Assembly: GCF_900101495.1 (NCBI RefSeq)
Contig: NZ_FMUS01000020.1
Span: forward strand, 28,242 to 92,241
Length of the DNA: 64,000 bases
Direction: 5' to 3'
Source of the DNA: Alkaliphilus peptidifermentans DSM 18978
GTDB taxonomy: Bacteria; Bacillota; Clostridia; Peptostreptococcales; Natronincolaceae
Shown: positions 9,021 to 19,754 of the stretch, in pieces
Position numbering within the stretch: position 1 is the first letter of the stretch
How the letters are laid out: each line of letters begins with the position of its first letter
Notes under the pieces: generated by a model
Seen by the model: the letters and a program-made list of their open reading frames with translations, nothing else
Told to the model about the DNA's origin: nothing
The model's database searches: none
Position numbers and translations under genes: made by a program

Positions 9021-10280
9021 ATGGGCATGACTATGACACAAAAAATCCTTGCCAAGCATGCAGGGTTAGAGAAGGTAGAAGCAGGTCAATTAATACAGGT
9101 TAATCTAGATTTAGTACTGGGAAATGATATAACTTCTCCAGTAGCCATAAAGGAATTCTTAAAAACAGGTGTAAAAGATGTATTTGATAGAAGCAAGATC
9201 GCAATTGTACCTGATCACTTTACACCTAATAAAGATATACAATCAGCTGAACAATGTAAATACGTTAGAGAATTTGCTTATAAACACAATATAGAGAACT
9301 ACTTTGAAATTGGAGAAATGGGAATAGAGCATTGTCTATTACCTGAAAAGGGATTGGTGGTTCCTGGAGATGTTGTAATTGGAGCAGACTCCCATACCTG
9401 CACCTATGGGGCATTGGGGGCATTTTCAACGGGAATTGGGTCAACTGATATGGCGGCGGGGATGGCAACTGGTAAAGGATGGTTTAAAGTACCCGGCGCG
9501 ATAAAATTTGTTTTAACTGGAAAGCCAGCTAAATATGTTAGTGGCAAAGATGTGATACTGCATATTATTGGAAAAATTGGCGTTGATGGAGCACTGTATA
9601 AGTCAATGGAATTTGCAGGGGATGGCTTAAAGCATCTTTCTATGGATGATAGGTTTTCTATGGCCAATATGGCAATTGAAGCAGGCGGAAAAAATGGGAT
9701 ATTTCCTGTTGACGAAAAAACCATTGAATATGTAAATAACCATTCAAATAAGCCTTACACAGTATATACCGCCGATGACGATGCTGTTTATGATGAAATA
9801 TATAACATTAATTTATCGGAGCTTCGACCAACTGTAGCATTTCCACATCTTCCAGATAATACCCGAACTATTGATGATGTAGGAGATGTGAAGATAGATC
9901 AAGTGGTTATTGGTTCTTGTACAAATGGTAGATTAGAGGACTTGAGGATTGCTGCAGAGCTATTGAAGGGTAAAAAAGTGACGAAGGGTGTAAGGGTAAT
10001 TGTTTTTCCAGGTACTCAGAAAATATATTTGGATGCAATGAAGGAAGGCTTACTGGAGATATTTATAGAGGCAGGAGCAATTGTGAGCACACCAACCTGC
10101 GGACCATGCTTAGGAGGACATATGGGAATCCTAGCTAAGGGAGAAAGAGCAATAGCTACAACTAACCGCAATTTCGTGGGAAGAATGGGCCATCCTGAGT
10201 CTGAGGTATATTTAGCAAGTCCGGCCGTTGCTGCAGCATCAGCCATTGCAGGAAAAATTAAAAATCCGGAAGAAATCTAA
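9021..10280 (+). CDS. leuC: 3-Isopropylmalate dehydratase large subunit
   Basis: This is the catalytic [4Fe-4S] subunit of isopropylmalate isomerase, an aconitase-superfamily enzyme that probably also acts on citramalate here. It has 420 residues, the short LeuC type found in archaea and clostridia. Cluster ligands are visible in GSCTNGR and [10 protein letters not shown], with the substrate region [21 protein letters not shown] upstream, split here only by length limits of quotation. GAGGGGG lies eight bases before ATG 9021; a TTG at 9018 is adjacent and less likely. LeuD follows after 18 bases. Confidence 0.96.
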   Translation: MGMTMTQKILAKHAGLEKVEAGQLIQVNLDLVLGNDITSPVAIKEFLKTGVKDVFDRSKIAIVPDHFTPNKDIQSAEQCKYVREFAYKHNIENYFEIGEMGIEHCLLPEKGLVVPGDVVIGADSHTCTYGALGAFSTGIGSTDMAAGMATGKGWFKVPGAIKFVLTGKPAKYVSGKDVILHIIGKIGVDGALYKSMEFAGDGLKHLSMDDRFSMANMAIEAGGKNGIFPVDEKTIEYVNNHSNKPYTVYTADDDAVYDEIYNINLSELRPTVAFPHLPDNTRTIDDVGDVKIDQVVIGSCTNGRLEDLRIAAELLKGKKVTKGVRVIVFPGTQKIYLDAMKEGLLEIFIEAGAIVSTPTCGPCLGGHMGILAKGERAIATTNRNFVGRMGHPESEVYLASPAVAAASAIAGKIKNPEEI

Positions 10281-10298
10281 AATTGAGGTGAGATAATT

Positions 10299-10790
10299 AT
10301 GGAGGCAACAGGTAAAGCATTTAAATATGGAAATAATGTTGACACAGATGTTATTATACCTGCTAGGTATTTAAATACATCAGATCCAAAGGAATTGGGA
10401 AAGCACTGCATGGAGGATATTGATACAACCTTTGTAGAGCGGGTACAAGAAGGAGATATGATTATCGCCAATAAGAATTTTGGATGCGGCTCATCTAGAG
10501 AGCATGCACCTTTAGCTATAAAGGCTTCTGGAGTGTCCTGTGTAATAGCTAAGTCCTTTGCTAGAATTTTCTATCGAAATGCAATTAACATTGGACTGCC
10601 GATTTTAGAGTGTGACGAAGCGGTGGACGGAATTGAAGCTAACGATAAAATAAAGGTTGATTTTCAAAGGGGTATTATATTTAACGAAACTAAGAATGAA
10701 ACATATCAGGCTCAACCCTTTCCTGAATTCATTCAAGAGATAATTTCTAGTGGAGGATTAGTATCCTACATTCAGAAGCAAATGAAATAA
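10299..10790 (+). CDS. leuD: 3-Isopropylmalate dehydratase small subunit
   Basis: LeuD is the swivelling small subunit that completes the LeuCD active site. At 163 residues it is the usual short type. Recognisable blocks are [17 protein letters not shown] near the N-terminus and [16 protein letters not shown], the conserved substrate-contact loop of aconitase domain 4 homologues. A GAGGTGAG ribosome site precedes ATG 10299. It lies between leuC and leuB in the ilv-leu operon. Confidence 0.96.
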   Translation: MEATGKAFKYGNNVDTDVIIPARYLNTSDPKELGKHCMEDIDTTFVERVQEGDMIIANKNFGCGSSREHAPLAIKASGVSCVIAKSFARIFYRNAINIGLPILECDEAVDGIEANDKIKVDFQRGIIFNETKNETYQAQPFPEFIQEIISSGGLVSYIQKQMK

Positions 10791-10814
10791 GTTGAGGGAT
10801 AGGAGGAGACCTAG

Positions 10815-11900
10815 ATGATAATAAATATTGCAGTAATTAAAGGGGATGGCATAGGACCAGAGATAATCGATGGAGCCATTGATGTACTGAAGAAAGTTGA
10901 AGAATACTATGGACACCGTTTTCTCTTCAAAGAAGTATTAGCTGGTGGTAGTGCCATTGATGTGACAGGAGAGCCATTACCGAAGGAAACGATACAGGTA
11001 TGTAAAGAATGTGATGCGGTTCTTTTGGGGGCTGTAGGAGGGCCAAAGTGGGATCACCTCTCTGGAGAATTACGTCCTGAAAAAGCACTTTTAAGCCTAA
11101 GAGAGGAATTAGGGCTGTATGCTAATTTAAGACCAGCAGTTTTATATGAGTCTTTAAAGGGAGCGTCCCCTTTAAGGGATGAGCTATTAAGTAATGGAAT
11201 AGATATTTGTGTTGTACGAGAGTTAACAGGCGGTATCTATTTTGGAGAAAAGGGACGAAATCAAAAGGGGAAGCTTGGAGAAGCTGCCTATGATGTTGAA
11301 ATATACAGTGTTGGAGAAGTAGAAAGAATTGCTAAAGTTGCCTTTGAAATAGCAGCCAAAAGAAAGGGCAAGGTTACCAGTATTGATAAGGCCAATGTAC
11401 TGGAAAGCTCTAGGCTTTGGAGAAGTGTTGTGACCAATGTAGCTAAACAATATGTAGATATTGAATTAGAGCATATGTACGTAGATAATGCCGCTATGCA
11501 GTTAATAAGAGATCCAAATCAATTTGATGTTATTGTAACCTCCAATATGTTTGGAGATATATTATCTGACGAAGCCAGCATGATTACAGGGTCAATTGGA
11601 ATGCTACCCTCTGCCAGCCTTGGGTATGGGTCAAAGGGTATGTATGAGCCAATACATGGATCTGCTCCAGATATATCGGGAAAAAATATAGCTAACCCTA
11701 TAGCAACAATTCTTTCGGCTGCTATGATGCTTAGACATTCCTTTAAGCTGGAGGAAGAAGCTAATTCAATCGAAAAGGCAGTTGAGGCTGTGCTTAGGGA
11801 GGGATATAGAACAGCAGATATAACCTCTGCCGGTATGAAGCTGGTGGGTACAAAGGAAATGACAAAACTGATAATTAATAAGTTAGGAGTTATGAGTTAA
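10815..11900 (+). CDS. leuB: 3-Isopropylmalate dehydrogenase
   Basis: LeuB oxidises and decarboxylates isopropylmalate (or methylmalate from the citramalate branch) using NAD+. It has 361 residues. The motifs GDGIGPEI, the phosphate/substrate arginine region [21 protein letters not shown] and the metal-site segment [19 protein letters not shown] are all intact, as is [14 protein letters not shown] of the cofactor pocket. GGAGGAG precedes ATG 10815. It follows leuD by 24 bases in the operon. Confidence 0.97.
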   Translation: MIINIAVIKGDGIGPEIIDGAIDVLKKVEEYYGHRFLFKEVLAGGSAIDVTGEPLPKETIQVCKECDAVLLGAVGGPKWDHLSGELRPEKALLSLREELGLYANLRPAVLYESLKGASPLRDELLSNGIDICVVRELTGGIYFGEKGRNQKGKLGEAAYDVEIYSVGEVERIAKVAFEIAAKRKGKVTSIDKANVLESSRLWRSVVTNVAKQYVDIELEHMYVDNAAMQLIRDPNQFDVIVTSNMFGDILSDEASMITGSIGMLPSASLGYGSKGMYEPIHGSAPDISGKNIANPIATILSAAMMLRHSFKLEEEANSIEKAVEAVLREGYRTADITSAGMKLVGTKEMTKLIINKLGVMS

Positions 11901-11952
11901 TACAATTAACTATTAGTTGTTCACTGTTTTCAAAATTACAAGGGGTGAGATT

Positions 11953-13617
11953 ATGAGAAGTGATCGAATAAAAAAAGGAATAGAGAGGGCGCCCCATCGA
12001 GCTTTGCTAAAATCAATGGGGTATACCGATGAAGAGCTACAACGTCCATTAATTGGAATTGTTAACTCCCATAATGAAATAGTACCGGGTCATATAAACT
12101 TAGATAAAATAGTAGATGCTGTAAAGACTGGTGTATTAATGGGTGGAGGAACCCCTATAGTATTTCCTGCTATTGGAGTCTGTGACGGAATTGCCATGGG
12201 TCATGTAGGTATGAAATACTCATTAGCATCTAGAGAGTTAATAGCAGATTCAATTGAAGCAATGGCAATAGCCCATGGATTTGATGCACTGGTAATGGTG
12301 CCAAATTGCGATAAAATTGTACCAGGTACACTGATGGCTGCAGCTAGAATAAATATACCAACAATTATTGTAAGTGGGGGGCCAATGCTTTCTGGAAGAG
12401 TAAAAGGTGAAAGAGTAAGTGTTTCTAACGTATTTGAAGCAGTTGGTTCCGCCATGGCTGGCAAAATGTCAGAGGAAGAGTTATATGAATATGAAGAACA
12501 TTCTTGTCCAGGATGCGGTTCATGTGCTGGAATGTTTACTGCAAACAGTATGAATTGTCTAACTGAGGTATTGGGTATGGGCTTGCCGGGGAATGGAACC
12601 ATACCAGCGGTTTATGCAGAGAGAATTAGACTTGCGAAAAAAGCAGGAATAAAAATAATGGAGCTATTAGAAAAAGACATTAAGCCAAGGGATATAATGA
12701 CAAAGGAAGCATTTGCAAATGCATTAACTATCGATATGGCCTTAGGCTGTAGCACAAACAGTATACTTCATCTAACGGCTATTGCCTATGAAGCAGAGAT
12801 AGATTTTAATCTTGATATGGTCAATAGAATTAGCGATATAACACCCAATCTATGTAAACTAAGCCCCGCTGGTCCCCATCATATAGAAGATTTGTATGCA
12901 GCTGGGGGAGTTCAGGCGGTAATGAAGGAGTTATCTAAAAATGGCTTAGTTAATACAGAAGCTTTAACCGCCACAGGGGATGTAGTAGGTAAAAACCTTG
13001 AGGTTGCAGAGGTTAAAGATTATACAGTAATAAAGGCTATTGATGAGCCCTATAGTAAATCTGGTGGAATAGCAGTGTTAAAGGGTAACCTAGCCACCGA
13101 AGGCTGTGTAGTAAAACGATCGGCTGTATCTCCTAAAATGATGAAACACAGCGGACCTGCCAGAGTCTTCGATTCTGAAGAGGAGGCAATTGAAGTAATA
13201 CTAAAAGGTAACATCAATAGGGGTGAAGTAATAGTAATACGATACGAAGGGCCAAAGGGTGGACCTGGAATGAGAGAAATGCTAGCCCCAACTGCTTCTA
13301 TAGCTGGGATGGGCTTAGATGAAGATGTTGTCCTTATAACAGACGGAAGATTCAGTGGAGCAACGAGAGGCGCTTCAATAGGACACATTTCACCGGAGGC
13401 TGCTGAAGGGGGCACAATAGCACTGGTTAAAGAGGGCGATATTATTTCAATAGATATAACAAAGGGAAGCATACATCTGGAGGTGTCAACAGAGGAGCTG
13501 GAGTTACGAAAGACCAGCTGGAAGCCACCATCAGCCAAGATAACCCGTGGATATCTAGCTAGATATTCCAAGCTGGTAAAATCAGCAAGTACTGGTGCAA
13601 TATTATCAATAGATTAA
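11953..13617 (+). CDS. ilvD: Dihydroxy-acid dehydratase
   Basis: IlvD dehydrates dihydroxy acids to the 2-oxo acids of valine and isoleucine. It has 554 residues. Iron-sulfur and metal ligands appear in [16 protein letters not shown] and [17 protein letters not shown]; the C-terminal [13 protein letters not shown] block is conserved. I chose ATG 11953, preceded by AAGGGGTGAGATT; the frame extends upstream to 11917 without a ribosome site. It is the eighth gene of the ilv-leu operon. Confidence 0.97.
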   Translation: MRSDRIKKGIERAPHRALLKSMGYTDEELQRPLIGIVNSHNEIVPGHINLDKIVDAVKTGVLMGGGTPIVFPAIGVCDGIAMGHVGMKYSLASRELIADSIEAMAIAHGFDALVMVPNCDKIVPGTLMAAARINIPTIIVSGGPMLSGRVKGERVSVSNVFEAVGSAMAGKMSEEELYEYEEHSCPGCGSCAGMFTANSMNCLTEVLGMGLPGNGTIPAVYAERIRLAKKAGIKIMELLEKDIKPRDIMTKEAFANALTIDMALGCSTNSILHLTAIAYEAEIDFNLDMVNRISDITPNLCKLSPAGPHHIEDLYAAGGVQAVMKELSKNGLVNTEALTATGDVVGKNLEVAEVKDYTVIKAIDEPYSKSGGIAVLKGNLATEGCVVKRSAVSPKMMKHSGPARVFDSEEEAIEVILKGNINRGEVIVIRYEGPKGGPGMREMLAPTASIAGMGLDEDVVLITDGRFSGATRGASIGHISPEAAEGGTIALVKEGDIISIDITKGSIHLEVSTEELELRKTSWKPPSAKITRGYLARYSKLVKSASTGAILSID

Positions 13618-13642
13618 TGGATAAGAAGGAGGGAGGATTAAA

Positions 13643-15328
13643 ATGTTACTAACTGGTGCAGAAATAACAATTGAATGTTTAAAGGAACAGGGAGTAGATG
13701 TAGTATTTGGTTATCCTGGAGGTGCAGTTATAAATATTTATGACTCATTATATAAAAATAGAGACAGTATAAAACATATTTTAACCTCCCATGAGCAAGG
13801 GGCTACACACGCTGCTGATGGATATGCCAGGTCAACTGGTAAGGTGGGGGTATGTATGGCAACTTCAGGCCCTGGAGCCACAAACCTAGTAACAGGAATT
13901 GCTACTGCTTATCTTGACTCAGTACCCTTAGTGGCAATTACTGTTAATGTATTGGCTTCTATGTCGGGTAGAGATAGCTTTCAGGAGGTGGACATTGCTA
14001 GTGTAACAATGTCTATAACTAAGCATAACTTTGTTGTAAAGGATATTAATAAGCTGGCAGATACAATTCGGAGAGCCTTCTATGTTGCACAGGAGGGTAG
14101 ACCAGGTCCAGTATTAATTGACATACCTAAAGATATTACTATTCAAGCTACCGATTATGTTGCAAAAAAACCACAAGAAATAACGAGACAAGTAAAGGGA
14201 ATTGATTCTAATGGAGGCCGACTTAAGGAGGCTCAAGAGCTTATTCGGAAGTCACAAAGACCCTTAATTTTTGCAGGTGGAGGAGTAATTAGATCAGAAG
14301 CCTGTCAAGAACTTAGAAGCTTTGCAGAAACAATAAAAGCTCCAGTTGCCAATAGCCTGATGGGATTAGGCGGTTTTCCTGCTGACCACCAGCTTTTTAC
14401 TGGCATGATGGGAATGCATGGTAGCTTGGTATCCAGTAAGGCCGTTACAGAGTGTGACCTTTTAATTGCAATAGGAACACGGTTTAGTGACAGAACAGTT
14501 TGTAATGTAAAGGGTTTTGCACCAAAGGCTAAAATTATCCATATAGATATTGATCCTCTTGAAATCAACAAAAATGTACAAGTAGACTGTCCTATTATAG
14601 GAGATGTTAAAACGGTTTTGAAGAAATTAAATCAACCTGTTGAGGCTTCAAATCGAGAGGTGTGGTTAAAGAAAATCAAAAACTGGAAGGATCAATATGA
14701 AGTACAAGATGCTGCTAATGAAGAAGAACTAAAGCCCTATCATATACTGGCGAAAATACAAGAGCTGACAAAGGGTGAGGCAATTATTACCACAGAGGTT
14801 GGGCAAAATCAAATGTGGACTGCTCAGCACTATAAATTCACTAAACCAAGAACCTTTATATCTTCCGGTGGTTTAGGAACAATGGGCTATGGATTAGGGG
14901 CCTCTATAGGTACCCAAATAGGTAATCCAGAAAAAACTGTAATCAATATAGCTGGAGATGGCAGCTTTGTAATGAATTGCAATGAACTTGCCACAGCAGT
15001 TAAATACAATATACCAATTATAGTGGTGATTTTAAACAATCGATCATTAGGTATGGTTAGACAGTGGCAGAGTCTTTTCTTCCAAGGCCGCTATTCAGAA
15101 ACTGTACTGGATAGACAGACCGACTTTGTTAAAGTAGCAGAAGCCTTTGGCGCAACAGGATTTACTATTAGAAAACCACAAGAGATACATGAAGTTTTGA
15201 TAAGGGCATTAGAAACAGAAGGACCTGTAATTGTAAACTGTGAAATTAATAAGGATGAAATGGTGTATCCAATGGTAGCCCCAGGAGCTTCAATTAATGA
15301 AATGATTACCGAGAAATCGCTGGGTTAG
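13643..15328 (+). CDS. ilvB: Acetolactate synthase, catalytic subunit
   Basis: This TPP-dependent enzyme condenses two pyruvates, or pyruvate and 2-oxobutyrate. It has 561 residues. The order of domains is PYR (VVFGYPGGAVINIYD, with the catalytic glutamate in SHEQGATHAADGYAR), a central FAD-type domain, and PP (GDGSFVMNCNELATAV ... ILNNRSLGMVRQWQ) with the TPP-Mg motif. AGGAGGGAGG precedes ATG 13643. It is the last gene of the operon and is followed by a terminator. Its small subunit is the first gene, an unusual separation. Confidence 0.97.
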   Translation: MLLTGAEITIECLKEQGVDVVFGYPGGAVINIYDSLYKNRDSIKHILTSHEQGATHAADGYARSTGKVGVCMATSGPGATNLVTGIATAYLDSVPLVAITVNVLASMSGRDSFQEVDIASVTMSITKHNFVVKDINKLADTIRRAFYVAQEGRPGPVLIDIPKDITIQATDYVAKKPQEITRQVKGIDSNGGRLKEAQELIRKSQRPLIFAGGGVIRSEACQELRSFAETIKAPVANSLMGLGGFPADHQLFTGMMGMHGSLVSSKAVTECDLLIAIGTRFSDRTVCNVKGFAPKAKIIHIDIDPLEINKNVQVDCPIIGDVKTVLKKLNQPVEASNREVWLKKIKNWKDQYEVQDAANEEELKPYHILAKIQELTKGEAIITTEVGQNQMWTAQHYKFTKPRTFISSGGLGTMGYGLGASIGTQIGNPEKTVINIAGDGSFVMNCNELATAVKYNIPIIVVILNNRSLGMVRQWQSLFFQGRYSETVLDRQTDFVKVAEAFGATGFTIRKPQEIHEVLIRALETEGPVIVNCEINKDEMVYPMVAPGASINEMITEKSLG

Positions 15329-15344
15329 GTATTACAGAAAACAT

Positions 15345-15374
15345 AAGCCGTCTGAAATAGGACGGTTATTTTTT
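15345..15374 (+). terminator. Rho-independent terminator of the ilv-leu operon
   Basis: Stem CCGTC (15348-15352)/GACGG (15361-15365), extended by G-T and A-T pairs, followed by TTATTTTTT. Confidence 0.85.
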
Positions 15375-15476
15375 GCGGTTATTTATTTAACAAAAGAAAA
15401 TACTACAGGAAATTACAAAAAAATGTCGAACACTAAGATAAGACTTCATTAAGGTATTATTCGGGGGGCATGTTAA

Positions 15477-17963
15477 ATGGAAAAAAATTATCACAAAAAT
15501 ATTAGAGAAGCATTCATCACATTCTTGAATCATTCGACTATGAAATATTTCGAATTTCCATTTGCCCATGTAGACTATAAAATGATTTTAGAGGATTTAT
15601 TGATATTATCATCTGCCAATCATGTGGCCCTAAATATATATGATGGAGAAAAGCATGCATTAGTCACTGAAGAAATCTCCTCTGATGAGGGTCAGCTGAA
15701 AACCTTGATGGAAATACTGGGGCACCCCGTAAAAGGGAAATGTTGGAAGCTTAATGAAGGTGATATAATAGCATTAAAATCCAAAAAATTAGAAAAATTT
15801 CCCGGCCTGTATGAGCTTTCAGATGGAGAAATTCCAAAAACAATAGCTTCAATTATAAAAGCATATTTTAAAATTGGAGATATATATTCCATAGGACTCT
15901 GTCATAATGATAAATTACTAGGAAATATATTGTTTTTCATGGGGGAAAGCAACACTTTGGTTGACCATGAAATAATTGAACTATTTGTACATCAGCTTGG
16001 AATTATTCTTTTAAGGAAAAAGGCAGAAGAAGATCTAAGAGAAAAGGAAATAGAGCTAAACTCAGTAAATGAAGAAATGCTCTCCATGAATGAAGAGTTA
16101 GAATCCTCATTGCATCAACTTGTTGCAGCAGAGGAGGAGCTTAGGGATAATTACCATCAGTTAAAGCTTAAAGAGGAAGAGTTAAAAGAAAGTGAAGAAA
16201 GATGGAAATTTGCAATTGAAGGTAGTGGAGTAGGTGTGTGGGATTGGAATTTACAAACTATGGAAATACACTATTCCAACAAGGCACTTGAGATGTTTGG
16301 ATATGATGAATTTGAGGCTATTCGAATTGAAGAGACCAGGGATAGGGTGCATCCAGATGATACCAAGCAGGTGAAGAAGGCTCTAGCGGCTCATTTAGAA
16401 GGTGAAACACCAATATATGAGACCATATATCGAGTTAAATGCCATAACAAAGAGTACAAATGGATATTGGATAAGGGGAAGATAGTGAGCTATACAGAGG
16501 ATGGAAAACCGTTGCGAATGGTGGGTACTTATATAGACTTTTCTGAAAGAAAACAGTTTGAAGATGAGATAACTAAACAAAAACAAATTATGGAATCACT
16601 ATTTGAATATGCTCCTGACGCTATTGCAAGGCTTGATATCCAGCTTCAAGTTATTGATATTAACCGTAAGTTCACAGAAATATTTGGATATAATCGGGAA
16701 GAATGCATAGGGAAGCATATTGATGCTTTAATTGTTTATGAAGAAGTAAAGGTAGAAGCAGAGGAAATTAATGATAAAGCAACTCAAAGCATGGTTGTTA
16801 TGGCAGAGACCTATAGAAAAAATAAGGATGGACATTTAGTTCCAACAATAATTAGAGGTGGGCCAACTATAGTAAATGGAGAAATAATCGGATACCATGC
16901 CAGCTATACCGACATAACTGAACGAAGAAAGGCAGAGGACCGTATTAAATACTTAAGCTATCATGATAAACTGACGGGCTTATATAATCGTGCATATTTT
17001 GAAGAGCAATTAGAAGCTTTAGATTCTTACAGATACATGCCCATTTCTATTATTATCGGGGATGTTAATGGACTAAAGCTTACTAACGATGTTTTTGGCC
17101 ACTTAGAAGGTGATAATTTACTTATTAATGTAGCTGAAATATTAATAAAAGGCTGTAGGCATACAGACATCATCTCCCGTTGGGGGGGAGATGAATTTGC
17201 TATTATACTTCCCAATACTAATGAAAAGGAAGTAATTGGTATATGCAATAGGATTAAATTAGAGTGTGTTCAAGCTAAAACCGAAGCAATTCAAATTAGC
17301 ATCGCCCTGGGGTATGCAACAAAAACAAGCCATACTCAAAAAATTCGTGAAATAATCAAAGAAGCAGAGGAAAAAATGTATAGACATAAACTCCTTGAAA
17401 ATAGAAGTACACGTAGTCAAATTATTAATTCACTACAAACATCCCTATTTGAAAAAAGTCATGAAACAAAGGAACATGCTGAAAGAATGAACAATTTGGG
17501 AATTAAATTAGGTAAAAGATTGGGATTAAATGACAATGAGTTAGACGAGCTTAGTCTATTGACCCTATTACATGATATAGGAAAAATTGCTATACCAGAT
17601 AGTATTTTAACAAAGCCAGGTTCCTTGACTGATGAAGAATGGGAGATAATGAAAAAACACCCAGAGATAGGATATCGTATTGCGGAATCATCTCAAGAGC
17701 TATTTCATATTGCAGATTATATCCTTAATCATCACGAAAGATGGGATGGAAATGGTTATCCTCAAGGGCTAATGGGGGAGGAAATACCTAAATTAGCTAG
17801 AATTTTAACCATTATTGATGCATATGATGTTATGACCAATTCTAGAACATATAAAGATCCCATTACCCATCAAGAGGCTATTAATGAAATGGAAAAATGC
17901 TCTGGTAAACAATTTGATCCCCAAATAACCAGTGTATTTATCGAATTACTAAATGAAGAATAG
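15477..17963 (+). CDS. GAF-PAS-PAS-GGDEF-HD-GYP c-di-GMP signalling enzyme
   Basis: This 828-residue cytoplasmic sensor has no membrane segments. Its order is a GAF-like region (about 20-185), a glutamate-rich coiled coil (190-245), two PAS domains (about 245-370 and 375-490), GGDEF (about 495-650) and HD-GYP (650-828). The diguanylate cyclase motif is intact (GGDEF, 570-574), with the RxxD inhibitory site RHTD five residues before it. The phosphodiesterase motifs are intact too: HD at 699-700 in LLHDIGK and HHERWDGNGYP at 752-762. Both synthesis and hydrolysis are therefore possible, probably switched by the sensory domains. A c-di-GMP riboswitch lies 6.4 kb downstream. It is monocistronic, ending against liaR on the other strand. 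Confidence 0.93.
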   Translation: MEKNYHKNIREAFITFLNHSTMKYFEFPFAHVDYKMILEDLLILSSANHVALNIYDGEKHALVTEEISSDEGQLKTLMEILGHPVKGKCWKLNEGDIIALKSKKLEKFPGLYELSDGEIPKTIASIIKAYFKIGDIYSIGLCHNDKLLGNILFFMGESNTLVDHEIIELFVHQLGIILLRKKAEEDLREKEIELNSVNEEMLSMNEELESSLHQLVAAEEELRDNYHQLKLKEEELKESEERWKFAIEGSGVGVWDWNLQTMEIHYSNKALEMFGYDEFEAIRIEETRDRVHPDDTKQVKKALAAHLEGETPIYETIYRVKCHNKEYKWILDKGKIVSYTEDGKPLRMVGTYIDFSERKQFEDEITKQKQIMESLFEYAPDAIARLDIQLQVIDINRKFTEIFGYNREECIGKHIDALIVYEEVKVEAEEINDKATQSMVVMAETYRKNKDGHLVPTIIRGGPTIVNGEIIGYHASYTDITERRKAEDRIKYLSYHDKLTGLYNRAYFEEQLEALDSYRYMPISIIIGDVNGLKLTNDVFGHLEGDNLLINVAEILIKGCRHTDIISRWGGDEFAIILPNTNEKEVIGICNRIKLECVQAKTEAIQISIALGYATKTSHTQKIREIIKEAEEKMYRHKLLENRSTRSQIINSLQTSLFEKSHETKEHAERMNNLGIKLGKRLGLNDNELDELSLLTLLHDIGKIAIPDSILTKPGSLTDEEWEIMKKHPEIGYRIAESSQELFHIADYILNHHERWDGNGYPQGLMGEEIPKLARILTIIDAYDVMTNSRTYKDPITHQEAINEMEKCSGKQFDPQITSVFIELLNEE

Positions 17964-17984
17964 ATAATTGCCTTATTAAGTAGA

Positions 17985-18632
17985 CTAATAGAGGATGTTA
18001 TTCTGGTTGGCATAAACTGCTGCCTTGGTTCTATCCTCCAACTCTAGCTTTGAAAGTATGTTACTAACATGAGTTTTCACTGTTTTAATTCCAATATATA
18101 ATTCTTCACCAATCTCTTTATTGTTTTTACCTTCTCCAATAAGCTTTAAAACCTCAAGCTCTCTTTGAGTTAGTAGGGAATGCTTAGGAGATTTTTTTTG
18201 CACTCTATTTAACATCAAAGTGGTTACTTCACTCTCAAAAACAGGCTTATTATTAACTGCCTTCCTAATTGCTTCAACTACTTCACTGGCAGAGGAGGTC
18301 TTTAAAAGATAACTAAAGGCCCCTGCTTCTAGAGCTGAAAAAACCTTATCATCATCTATAAAACTTGTTAAAGCAATGATTTTTATAGTTTTATTTAATG
18401 TGCTATATTCCTCTATAATTCTTTTAGTTGCTTGAATCCCATCTATGTCTTCCATTACTAAGTCCATCAATATTACATCTGGGAATAGCTCAACTGCCTT
18501 TGCTATGGCCTGTCTACCACCATTGGCCTCTCCAATAATTTCTATATCTGCTTCTGTTGAAAGATATGCATTAAGGCCCATACGTACCATTTCATGATCA
18601 TCTACAATTAGCACCTTTATCTTATAATACAT
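17985..18632 (-). CDS. liaR: LiaR/VraR-like response regulator (NarL/LuxR type)
   Basis: This is the DNA-binding regulator of a cell-envelope stress two-component system. The receiver domain has the acidic pair DD at 11-12, phosphoacceptor D57 in VILMDLVMED and a conserved lysine in LLKTS. The C-terminal LuxR-type helix-turn-helix reads LTQRELEVLKLIGEGKNNKEI and GIKTVKTHVSNILSKL. I chose the ATG at 18632 because GGAGG lies eight bases upstream; a TTG at 18647 lies before that site. It is the third gene of liaF-liaS-liaR, with the kinase stop 22 bases upstream. Confidence 0.9.
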   Translation of the reverse strand: MYYKIKVLIVDDHEMVRMGLNAYLSTEADIEIIGEANGGRQAIAKAVELFPDVILMDLVMEDIDGIQATKRIIEEYSTLNKTIKIIALTSFIDDDKVFSALEAGAFSYLLKTSSASEVVEAIRKAVNNKPVFESEVTTLMLNRVQKKSPKHSLLTQRELEVLKLIGEGKNNKEIGEELYIGIKTVKTHVSNILSKLELEDRTKAAVYANQNNILY

Positions 18633-18653
18633 ATAAATCGCCTCCAATCTTTT

Positions 18654-19751
18654 CTACTCACCACTGCTATTCTGTGAAACCTCTACAGGTACTCTAATTT
18701 CTATTCTTGTTCCCTTATTGGGATAAGAGAGGATATCAAATCTTCCACCTATTTCAGATACCCTTTCCTGCATAGTCAATATACCATAAGAGCTCTTCTT
18801 ATCTGTAGAAATGTCAAAACCAGCACCGTTGTCTTCTATATAAACAAGCAAAACATTTTTTCTAATGCAGAGTTTTACTGTAACCAATGAGGCCTTTGAA
18901 TGTCTAAGTACATTAGACATAGCTTCTTGAAAAACCCTAAAAAGGTGGTCCTCTATTCCTTGAGAAATACTTATTAAATCTTCTATTTCCCATTTTATCG
19001 AAATATTTGTATTTTTTTCATCCAGTTCCCTTAGTAGTGAAATTAGACCTTCCTTTAAAGGCATACCATTTAATCGTACTGGCCTTAGATGCATTATTAA
19101 AGCCCTTAACTCCTGTTGTGCCAAATGGGTCATTTTCTCAAGATTTTCAAAGAGTTTTTTTGCTTCTGTAGGGTTGCTTTCTATAATATTTTTAGCTGCA
19201 CTTAAAGTAATTGATATTGCAAACAGCTGTTGACTTATAGCATCATGTAGCTCCCGGGCAATCTTCTTCCTTTCACCCAGAGAAGCAGCGGCTTCTGCAT
19301 TTTCTAATATTTTTTTATTTTCATTTACTAGCCTTTGTAAAGATTCAACCTGCTTCTGTATTTGTATTGCCATAGAATTGAACTTATTATTAATTTGATC
19401 GAATTCCCAAAATTCCTCAGCTTCTAATCTAATATCAATTCTTCCCCTAATTAAAGCTTCGTGGGCATCTTGCAACTCTGATAATGATTTTTTGATTTTT
19501 GCAGAGAAGGGAAATCCAATAATAATCATAGTAACTAAAGAAGAAATTAGTGCTGCAATAACAAATAAATATATATTTGAATTAGTAAGCAAAGTATCCT
19601 GGAGCTTATTGCTCCCACTATTTAAAGTAATCATCCCATAAAAAATCAGGTAAGTGGTTAGTATACTCATTAATGAAGCACTTAGTAGCTTTTCAAGGAG
19701 TGCCCACCTGATACTTTTTTGTGAACCAAAAGAAAACCATTTATTGCTCAT
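18654..19751 (-). CDS. liaS: LiaS/VraS-like sensor histidine kinase
   Basis: This membrane sensor kinase pairs with the adjacent LiaR-like regulator. It has 365 residues with two N-terminal membrane segments (about 20-45 and 60-82) enclosing a very short external loop, a HAMP-like linker, a coiled coil, HisKA_3 with the phosphoacceptor H169 in ARELHDAISQQL, and a HATPase domain (FQEAMSNVLRHSKA; EDNGAGFD; GILTMQERV). A tiny external sensor loop is typical of intramembrane-sensing kinases, which detect envelope damage with LiaF-type partners. It starts within four bases of the liaF stop. Confidence 0.9.
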   Translation of the reverse strand: MSNKWFSFGSQKSIRWALLEKLLSASLMSILTTYLIFYGMITLNSGSNKLQDTLLTNSNIYLFVIAALISSLVTMIIIGFPFSAKIKKSLSELQDAHEALIRGRIDIRLEAEEFWEFDQINNKFNSMAIQIQKQVESLQRLVNENKKILENAEAAASLGERKKIARELHDAISQQLFAISITLSAAKNIIESNPTEAKKLFENLEKMTHLAQQELRALIMHLRPVRLNGMPLKEGLISLLRELDEKNTNISIKWEIEDLISISQGIEDHLFRVFQEAMSNVLRHSKASLVTVKLCIRKNVLLVYIEDNGAGFDISTDKKSSYGILTMQERVSEIGGRFDILSYPNKGTRIEIRVPVEVSQNSSGE

Positions 19752-19754
19752 ATT

